A stretch of DNA of 64,000 nucleotides from positions 62,001 to 126,000 of the forward strand of contig NZ_JAHDTI010000022.1 of NCBI RefSeq assembly GCF_018531495.1, in the 5' to 3' direction. The position numbers were made by a program, and so were the translations under genes. The notes under the pieces are model-generated. The model saw only the letters and a program-made list of their open reading frames with translations. It did not search any database and was not told the origin of the DNA. How positions within the stretch are numbered: the first letter of the stretch is position 1; each line of letters begins with the position of its first letter. Shown here piece by piece: positions 57,953-64,000 of the stretch. This stretch comes from Nonomuraea sediminis. Its GTDB lineage: Bacteria > Actinomycetota > Actinomycetes > Streptosporangiales > Streptosporangiaceae.

Positions 57953-58605
57953 CGTACGAACCGGAGGTCCGGGAGCGTCTCGAGAGGGACGCCAAGGAGA
58001 TCATCGGGCGCTACCCGAAGACCCGGTCGGCGCTGCTGCCTCTGCTGCACCTGGTGCAGTCGGAGGACGGGTACGTCTCCGACGACGGTCAGGAGTTCTG
58101 CGCCGAGATGCTGGGCCTGAGCAAGGCCGAGGTGGTGGGCGTCGCGACGTTCTACACCATGTACAAGCGCAAGCCGGCCGGCGAGTACCACGTGGGCGTC
58201 TGCATCAACTCGCTGTGCGCGGTGATGGGCGGCGACGAGATCTGGGACGAGCTGTCGGAGCACGTCGGCGTCGGCCACGAGGAGGCGACCGCCGACGGCA
58301 AGGTCTCGCTCGAGCGCATCGAGTGCAACGCGGCCTGCGACTTCGCCCCCGTGATGATGGTCAACTGGGAGTTCTTCGACAACCAGACCCCCGAGTCGGC
58401 CAAGCAGCTCGTGGACGACCTGCGTGACGGCAAGGACGTGCGGCCGACCCGCGGCCCCAAGCGCCTGTGCACGTTCAAGGAGGCCTCGCGGGTGCTCTCC
58501 GGCCTGCCGGACGACCTGGCGGGCGACGGCCCCTCGGCCGCCGGCCCGTCGCTCGAGGGCCTGAAGCTCGCCAAGGCCAACGGATGGAAGGCACCGGAAG
58601 CGTGA
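57949..58605 (+). CDS. nuoE: NADH-quinone oxidoreductase subunit E
   Basis: A 218-aa thioredoxin-like subunit with a [2Fe-2S] cluster; ligands are visible in GVCINSLCAVMGG and ECNAACDFAPVMMVNW. The C-terminal ~40 residues form an extra low-complexity tail (AGDGPSAAGPSLEGLKLAKA). GTG 57949 overlaps the nuoD stop. It works with NuoF in NADH oxidation. Confidence 0.95.
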   Translation: MTYEPEVRERLERDAKEIIGRYPKTRSALLPLLHLVQSEDGYVSDDGQEFCAEMLGLSKAEVVGVATFYTMYKRKPAGEYHVGVCINSLCAVMGGDEIWDELSEHVGVGHEEATADGKVSLERIECNAACDFAPVMMVNWEFFDNQTPESAKQLVDDLRDGKDVRPTRGPKRLCTFKEASRVLSGLPDDLAGDGPSAAGPSLEGLKLAKANGWKAPEA

Positions 58606-59888
58606 CGACTCTTACCCCGGTCCTGACCGCCAACTGGGACCAGCCGAACTCCTTCACCCTGGAGGGCTACGGCGAGTACAGCGCGGCCCGCCAGGCGCTG
58701 GGCATGGACCCCGACGCCGTCATCCAGGCCGTCAAGGACTCCGGTCTGCGCGGCCGCGGCGGCGCGGGCTTCCCCACCGGCATGAAGTGGGGCTTCATCC
58801 CGCAGGGCGACGGCAAGCCGCACTACCTCGTCGTCAACGCCGACGAGTCGGAGCCGGGCACCTGCAAGGACATCCCGCTGATGATGGCCAACCCGCACGC
58901 GCTGGTCGAGGGCATCATCATCACCTCGTACGCGATCAGGGCCAACCACGCCTTCATCTACGTCCGCGGCGAGGTGCTGCACGTCATCCGGCGGCTGCAC
59001 GCGGCCGTGCGCGAGGCCTACGAGAAGGGCTACCTCGGCAAGGACGTCTTCGGCTCCGGCTACGACCTCGAACTGGTCGTGCACAGCGGCGCCGGCGCCT
59101 ACATCTGCGGCGAGGAGACGGCGCTGCTCGACTCGCTGGAGGGCTTCAGAGGTCAACCGCGACTCAAGCCCCCCTTCCCCGCCGTGGCAGGCCTGTACGC
59201 CTCGCCCACTGTGGTGAACAACGTGGAGTCGATCGCCAGTGTTCCCTCGATCATCGCCAACGGCGCCGAGTGGTTCGCCGGGATGGGCACCGAGAAGTCC
59301 AAGGGCTTCGGCATCTTCTCGCTGAGCGGCCACGTCACCCGGCCGGGCCAGTACGAGGCGCCGCTGGGCATCACGCTGCGCGAGCTGCTCGACATGGCCG
59401 GCGGCATCCGCGCGGGACACGAGATCAAGTTCTGGACCCCGGGCGGCTCCTCCACGCCGATCTTCACCGACGAGCACCTGGACGTGCCGCTCGACTTCGA
59501 GGCGGTCGGCGCCAAGGGCTCGATGCTCGGCACCCGGGCCCTGCAGATCTTCGACGACACGACCTGCGTCGTGCGGACCGTGCTGCGCTGGACCGAGTTC
59601 TACGCGCACGAGTCCTGCGGCAAGTGCACGCCGTGCCGCGAGGGCACCTACTGGCTCAAGCAGGTGCTCAAGCGCCTGGAGAAGGGCCAGGGCACCGAGG
59701 AGGACCTGTCGACGATCACCGACATCGCCGACAACATCCTCGGCCGGTCCTTCTGCGCCCTGGGCGACGGCGCCACCAGCCCGATCCACTCCTCGGTGAA
59801 GTACTTCCGCGAGGAGTACCTCAAGCACTTCGAGATCGGCGGCTGCCCGTTCGACGCGAAGAAGTCCACTCTCTGGGGTGACCAGTGA
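58602..59888 (+). CDS. nuoF: NADH-quinone oxidoreductase subunit F
   Basis: A 428-aa NADH-binding flavoprotein: GLRGRGGAGFPTGMKW (NADH/FMN site), GAYICGEETALLDSLEG, and the N3 [4Fe-4S] ligands in ESCGKCTPCREGTYW and GRSFCALGDGA. GTG 58602 overlaps the nuoE stop. It is the electron entry point of complex I. Confidence 0.97.
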   Translation: MTTLTPVLTANWDQPNSFTLEGYGEYSAARQALGMDPDAVIQAVKDSGLRGRGGAGFPTGMKWGFIPQGDGKPHYLVVNADESEPGTCKDIPLMMANPHALVEGIIITSYAIRANHAFIYVRGEVLHVIRRLHAAVREAYEKGYLGKDVFGSGYDLELVVHSGAGAYICGEETALLDSLEGFRGQPRLKPPFPAVAGLYASPTVVNNVESIASVPSIIANGAEWFAGMGTEKSKGFGIFSLSGHVTRPGQYEAPLGITLRELLDMAGGIRAGHEIKFWTPGGSSTPIFTDEHLDVPLDFEAVGAKGSMLGTRALQIFDDTTCVVRTVLRWTEFYAHESCGKCTPCREGTYWLKQVLKRLEKGQGTEEDLSTITDIADNILGRSFCALGDGATSPIHSSVKYFREEYLKHFEIGGCPFDAKKSTLWGDQ

Positions 59889-62260
59889 CCGTAGTAGAGA
59901 CAGAGACGAACCTGGTGACCCTCACGATCGACGGGTTCCAGGTGAGCGTGCCCAAGGGCACGCTGATCATCCGCGCGGCCGAGCTGCTGGGGATCCAGAT
60001 CCCCCGCTTCTGCGACCACCCGCTGCTCGACCCGGCGGCCAACTGCCGCCAGTGCCTGGTCGACATCCCCGACGCCGGCAACGGCCGCGGCTTCCCCAAG
60101 CCGCAGCCGTCCTGCGCGATCGACGTCGCCGAGGGCATGGTGGTGCAGACGCAGCTCACCTCGCCGGTCGCCGAGAAGGCGCAGCGCGCGGCGATGGAGT
60201 TCCTGCTGCTCAACCACCCGCTCGACTGCCCGGTCTGCGACAAGGGCGGCGAGTGCCCCCTGCAGAACCAGGCCATGTCGAACGGCAGGGGCGAGTCCAG
60301 GTTCCAGGAGACCAAGCGCACCTTCCCCAAGCCGCTCCCGCTGTCGACGCAGGTGCTGCTCGACCGCGAGCGCTGCGTGCAGTGCGCCAGGTGCATCCGC
60401 TTCTCCGACCAGATCGCCGGTGACCCGTTCATCGAGTTCTTCGAGCGCGGGGCCAAGGAGCAGGTGGGCGTCGCCGACGGCGAGCCGTTCCAGTCCTACT
60501 TCGCGGGCAACACCATCCAGATCTGCCCGGTGGGAGCGCTCACCGGCGCCGCCTACCGCTTCCGCGCCCGCCCGTTCGACCTGGTGTCGACGCCCAGCGC
60601 GTGCGAGCACTGCGCGGCCGGCTGCGACTTGCGCACCGACCACCGGCGCGGCCGGGTCACCCGCCGCCTGGCGGGTAACGACCCGAAGGTCAACGAGGAG
60701 TGGAACTGCGACAAGGGCCGCTGGGCGTTCACCTACGCCACGCAGCCCGACCGCCTGCAGACTCCGCTGGTCCGCAACGAGGAGGGCGTGCTGGTGCCGG
60801 CCTCCTGGCCGGAGGCGCTGAGCGTGGCCGCCGAGGGGCTGGCCAAGGCCCGCGGCAAGGCCGGCGTGCTGGTCGGTGGCAGGCTCACGGTCGAGGACGC
60901 CTACGCCTACGCCAAGTTCGCCCGCATCGCGCTCGGCACCAACGACATCGACTTCCGCGCCCGCCCGCACTCGGCCGAGGAGACCCAGTTCCTCGCCCAC
61001 GCGGTCGCCGGCAAGGGCATCGAGGTCTCCTACACCGACCTCGAGACCGCCCCCGCCGTCCTCCTGGTGGGCTTCGAGCCCGAGGAGGAGTCGCCGATCG
61101 TGTTCCTGCGCCTGCGCAAGGCCTGGCGCAAGCACGGTCTCAAGGTCAGCGCGATCGCGCCGTTCGCCACCAAGGGCCTGGAGAAGGTGGGCGGCACGCT
61201 CATCCGCACCGCCCCCGGCGGCGAGGCCGACGCGATCGGCGAGCTGGTCGGCTCGCTGGCCGAAGGCACGGTCATCCTGGCCGGTGAGCGGCTGGCCGCC
61301 GTCCCCGGCGCCCTGTCCGCCCTGGTACGGCTGAGCGCCGCGTCGGGAGCCAAGCTCGCCTGGATCCCGCGCAGGGCGGGCGAGCGCGGCGCCGTCGAGG
61401 CCGGCGCGCTGCCGAACCTGCTGCCGATCGGGCGCCCGGTCAGCGACGAGACCGCCAGGGCCGAGGTCGCTCGCGCCTGGAACGTCTCCTCGCTGCCCGA
61501 CACCCCGGGCCGCGACATCACCGCCATCCTGGCCGGAGCCCGCGACGGCGACCTCGACGCGCTGGTCGTCGCCGGTGTCGACCCCTACGACCTGCCCGAC
61601 CCGCGGGCCGCGCTGGACGCGCTGGAGAACACGCCGTTCATCGTCAGCCTGGAGATCAGGGCCAGCGCCGTCACCGACAGGGCCGACGTGGTCCTGCCGG
61701 TCGCCGCGGTCGCCGAGAAGAGCGGCACCTTCGTCAACTGGGAGGGCCGCGGCCGCACGTTCGACGCGCCGCTGCGCGTCCCCGGCCTGCAGGGTGACCT
61801 GGCCGTCATCGGCAACCTGGCCGACAGGATGGACGTCCACCTGGCCCTGCCGGACGCCAAGGCCGCCCGCCGCGAGCTGAGCGAGATCGGCGGCTGGCGC
61901 GGGGCCCGCGTGGCCGCGCCGCAGACCGCCACCCGCTCGCTGTCCGCCCCGATGTCGGGCGAGGCACAGCTGGCCAGCTGGCACCTGCTGCTGGACGAGG
62001 GCCGCATGCAGGACGGCGAGCCGTACCTCGCGGGCACCGCCCGCGCCGCCGAGGCCCTGCTGTCGGAAAGCACGGCGGCCGAGATCGGTGTCTCCGACGG
62101 CGACAAGGTCGTCGTCGGCGGTACCGTAACGCTGCCCGTCCGCGTCGCCGACCTGCCCGACAGGGTGGTCTGGGTGCCCGCGAACTCCGGCGGCTGCTCG
62201 GTCACCCGCGACCTCGGCGCGGTGGCCGGCGACATCGTCACGATCGGGAGCGCCTCATGA
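59885..62260 (+). CDS. nuoG: NADH-quinone oxidoreductase subunit G
   Basis: A 791-aa subunit. The N-terminal ferredoxin domain has CDHPLLDPAANCRQC and LDCPVCDKGGECPLQ. Further clusters are bound by RCVQCARCIRF and ICPVGALTG. A molybdopterin-oxidoreductase-like domain follows, with CEHCAAGCDLRTDH, the ligands of the extra N7-type cluster. GTG 59885 overlaps the nuoF stop. The C-terminal third is low in conservation, as usual. Confidence 0.95.
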   Translation: MTVVETETNLVTLTIDGFQVSVPKGTLIIRAAELLGIQIPRFCDHPLLDPAANCRQCLVDIPDAGNGRGFPKPQPSCAIDVAEGMVVQTQLTSPVAEKAQRAAMEFLLLNHPLDCPVCDKGGECPLQNQAMSNGRGESRFQETKRTFPKPLPLSTQVLLDRERCVQCARCIRFSDQIAGDPFIEFFERGAKEQVGVADGEPFQSYFAGNTIQICPVGALTGAAYRFRARPFDLVSTPSACEHCAAGCDLRTDHRRGRVTRRLAGNDPKVNEEWNCDKGRWAFTYATQPDRLQTPLVRNEEGVLVPASWPEALSVAAEGLAKARGKAGVLVGGRLTVEDAYAYAKFARIALGTNDIDFRARPHSAEETQFLAHAVAGKGIEVSYTDLETAPAVLLVGFEPEEESPIVFLRLRKAWRKHGLKVSAIAPFATKGLEKVGGTLIRTAPGGEADAIGELVGSLAEGTVILAGERLAAVPGALSALVRLSAASGAKLAWIPRRAGERGAVEAGALPNLLPIGRPVSDETARAEVARAWNVSSLPDTPGRDITAILAGARDGDLDALVVAGVDPYDLPDPRAALDALENTPFIVSLEIRASAVTDRADVVLPVAAVAEKSGTFVNWEGRGRTFDAPLRVPGLQGDLAVIGNLADRMDVHLALPDAKAARRELSEIGGWRGARVAAPQTATRSLSAPMSGEAQLASWHLLLDEGRMQDGEPYLAGTARAAEALLSESTAAEIGVSDGDKVVVGGTVTLPVRVADLPDRVVWVPANSGGCSVTRDLGAVAGDIVTIGSAS

Positions 62261-63573
62261 TCCACGTTCTCGCGGCCGATCCGACCCTCGCCGACTTCGG
62301 CAAGGATCCTCTCTGGATCACGATCATCAAGGCCGTGATGCTCTTCGTCTTCCTGATGCTGGGCGTCCTGTTCGGCGTCTGGTACGAGCGCAAGCTCATC
62401 TCCTGGATGCAGAACCGCGTCGGCCCCAACCGGGCGGGCAAGTTCGGCCTGCTGCAATCGGTGGCCGACGGACTGAAGATGGGCCTGAAGGAGGACCTCT
62501 TCCCGCGGACCGTGGACAAGGTGCTCTACCTGCTGGCCCCGATCATCATGGTCGTGCCGGCCTTCCTGGCCTTCTCGATCATCCCGTTCGCCGGAATGGT
62601 CAACCTGTTCGGCGTCACCACGCCGCTGCAGCTGGTCGACCTGCCCGTGGCGGTGCTGTTCATGCTGGCCATGGGCGCCGTCTCCGTCTACGGCGTGGTG
62701 GTGGCCGGGTGGTCGTCCCGCTCGCCGTACGCGCTGCTGGGTGGACTGAGGTCGGCGGCGCAGGTCGTGTCCTACGAGATCGCGATGGGCCTGTCGTTCG
62801 TGGCGGTCTTCATCTTCGCCGGGACGCTGTCGACCTCGGAGATCGTGCACGCCCAGAGTTCGCTCTGGTACGTGGTGATGCTGATTCCGTCGTTCCTCGT
62901 CTACGTGATCTGCATGTTCGGCGAGGCGGCGCGCATCCCGTTCGACCTGCCCGAGGGCGAGGGCGAGCTGGTCGGCGGCTTCCAGACCGAGTACTCCTCC
63001 TCGCTGAAGTTCGCGCTCATCATGATGGGCGAGTACCTGCACACCTTCACCGCCTCGGCCATCGCGGTCACGCTGTTCCTGGGCGGCTGGCGGGCGCCCT
63101 GGCCCATCTCGCTGTGGGAGGGCGCCAACCAGGGCTGGTGGCCGGTGCTCTGGTTCTTCATCAAGTTCGTGCTGACCTTCAGCTTCATCGTCTGGGTGCG
63201 CGCCTCGCTGCCGCGGGTGCGCTACGACCAGCTGATGTCGCTGGGCTGGAAGGTACTGATCCCGGTCAACCTGGCGTGGATCCTGCTCGTCGCGGCCGTG
63301 CGCACGGTCACCCTCACCAGGAGCGGTGAGTTCCCCGGCAGCACGGGCGTGGCCATCGCGCTCGGCGTGATCACCGTCGTCGGCGTGCTGGCCATCTGGC
63401 TCAGGTTCGACACCGTGAACCAGCGTCAGAGGGAAGCGAAGAAGGCACAGGCCGAGGCCGAGTTCGAAGAGCTCGCCGCCGAGCCGACCGCGGGCGGGTT
63501 CCCCGTTCCGCCGCTCGATCTGCCGCACTACCACGGGGTGCAGCGCAAGGAGGTTCCCAGTGGGACTAACTGA
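62257..63573 (+). CDS. nuoH: NADH-quinone oxidoreductase subunit H
   Basis: A 438-aa membrane subunit with about eight helices: YERKLISWMQNRVGPNRAGK and LLQSVADGLKMGLKED line the quinone channel, and the loop RIPFDLPEGEGELVGGFQTE is diagnostic. The ~60-residue C-terminal cytoplasmic tail is a feature of actinobacterial NuoH. It overlaps nuoI by 14 bp. Confidence 0.96.
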   Translation: MIHVLAADPTLADFGKDPLWITIIKAVMLFVFLMLGVLFGVWYERKLISWMQNRVGPNRAGKFGLLQSVADGLKMGLKEDLFPRTVDKVLYLLAPIIMVVPAFLAFSIIPFAGMVNLFGVTTPLQLVDLPVAVLFMLAMGAVSVYGVVVAGWSSRSPYALLGGLRSAAQVVSYEIAMGLSFVAVFIFAGTLSTSEIVHAQSSLWYVVMLIPSFLVYVICMFGEAARIPFDLPEGEGELVGGFQTEYSSSLKFALIMMGEYLHTFTASAIAVTLFLGGWRAPWPISLWEGANQGWWPVLWFFIKFVLTFSFIVWVRASLPRVRYDQLMSLGWKVLIPVNLAWILLVAAVRTVTLTRSGEFPGSTGVAIALGVITVVGVLAIWLRFDTVNQRQREAKKAQAEAEFEELAAEPTAGGFPVPPLDLPHYHGVQRKEVPSGTN

Positions 63574-64000
63574 TTGGCTGAACCCGGTCAAGGGGTTCGG
63601 CGTCACCTTCCATACGATCTTCAAGCCTCGGGCGACCACGATGTACCCCGAGGTGAAGAGGCCGACCGCGCCGCGCTTCCACGGCCGTCACCAGCTCAAC
63701 CGCTGGCCCGACGGGCTGGAGAAGTGCGTCGGGTGCGAGCTGTGCGCCTGGGCGTGTCCCGCCGACGCGATCTACGTCGAGGGCGCGGACAACACCGACG
63801 AGGAGCGTTTCTCCCCGGGCGAGCGTTACGGCCGCACCTACCAGATCAACTACTTGCGGTGCATCCTGTGCGGGCTCTGCATCGAGGCCTGCCCGACTCG
63901 CGCGCTCACCATGACGAACGAGTACGAGCTGGCCGACTACAACCGCGAGAGCCTGATCTACACCAAGGAGATGCTGCTCGCCCCGCTCACGCAGGGCATG
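63560..64000 (+). CDS. nuoI: NADH-quinone oxidoreductase subunit I (3' end outside window)
   Basis: The frame runs from GTG 63560, with AAGGAGG seven bases upstream, to the window edge (147 codons). Two ferredoxin-type [4Fe-4S] motifs are complete: CVGCELCAWACPADAI and CILCGLCIEACPTRAL, for clusters N6a and N6b. It overlaps the nuoH tail in another frame, which indicates translational coupling. The remaining nuo genes are expected to follow. Confidence 0.95.
   Translation, partial: MGLTDWLNPVKGFGVTFHTIFKPRATTMYPEVKRPTAPRFHGRHQLNRWPDGLEKCVGCELCAWACPADAIYVEGADNTDEERFSPGERYGRTYQINYLRCILCGLCIEACPTRALTMTNEYELADYNRESLIYTKEMLLAPLTQGM

Noticed and set aside
1..64000. CRISPR arrays
   Set aside because: No array of regularly spaced ~28-36-bp repeats with unique spacers was seen. 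The tandem array at 26996-27113 has no spacers.

Overview
The window comes from the chromosome of a high-GC, morphologically complex actinomycete. It carries homologues of the Streptomyces developmental regulators BldN and BldC, an actinobacterial bS22 ribosomal protein gene, XRE/DUF397 modules, and a rex-hemACDB block ordered as in Streptomyces. Codon use and gene order suggest a Streptosporangiales-type organism (Nonomuraea/Streptosporangium-like). This is inference; the genus cannot be fixed from the window.

Region 1 (1-2086 and 16740-18736) is a disrupted export locus. It has the tail of a MacB-type permease, an ABC-2 permease, an ABC ATPase gene split in two, and a LuxR-type response regulator with its histidine kinase.

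Region 2 (2087-16760, about 14.67 kb) is an integrated actinomycete integrative and conjugative element (AICE). A large serine integrase sits at its left end. It entered the Walker A codons of the ABC ATPase gene; joining the two flanks restores a perfect GAGKSTT motif. Its core is a tightly overlapping operon on the minus strand: Pra-type activator, 107-aa protein, TraB/FtsK translocase, zinc-ribbon protein, RepSA-like initiator and an Arg/Gly-rich repeat protein. A divergent GntR-type regulator faces this operon across three copies of a 13-bp operator-like motif. Cargo includes a FolP2-like dihydropteroate-synthase homologue translationally coupled to a TPR/two-TM protein, a membrane-anchored protein, a three-gene RsbW-like ATPase operon and an XRE regulator. 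Three highly structured non-coding blocks (11621-12032, 13177-13315, 16513-16640) are candidates for replication or transfer sites.

Region 3 (18847-30915) holds housekeeping and developmental genes: AcuC-like deacetylase, a phosphatase-annotated protein, an excisionase-like HTH protein, bS22, an epimerase, a PlsC acyltransferase, an SDR, an ECF sigma factor with an LCP protein, an alpha/beta hydrolase, a HAD phosphatase, and the BldN sigma factor with a DUF5667 membrane partner in the position of RsbN.

Region 4 (30912-46314) covers redox and tetrapyrrole biosynthesis. It has glutaredoxin, Rex with its own operator, hemA-hemC-hemD-hemB and hemL, two EamA exporters around a LysR regulator, a phosphoglycerate mutase-like protein, and the cytochrome c maturation operon resA-ccdA-resB-ccsB. 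Haem made by the first block is the substrate that the second helps attach to apocytochromes.

Region 5 (46315-64000) carries a PLDc_N protein, a putative ATLF-like metalloprotease with a small partner, BldC, a DUF4229 protein, a secreted propeller-like protein, the menaquinone methyltransferase MenG, an XRE/DUF397 module, a MenJ-like reductase and the complex I operon nuoA-I (truncated at the window end). A second, perfect Rex operator lies upstream of menJ-nuo. The sequence therefore suggests that one NADH/NAD+ sensor controls both haem synthesis and the NADH dehydrogenase/menaquinone arm of respiration.
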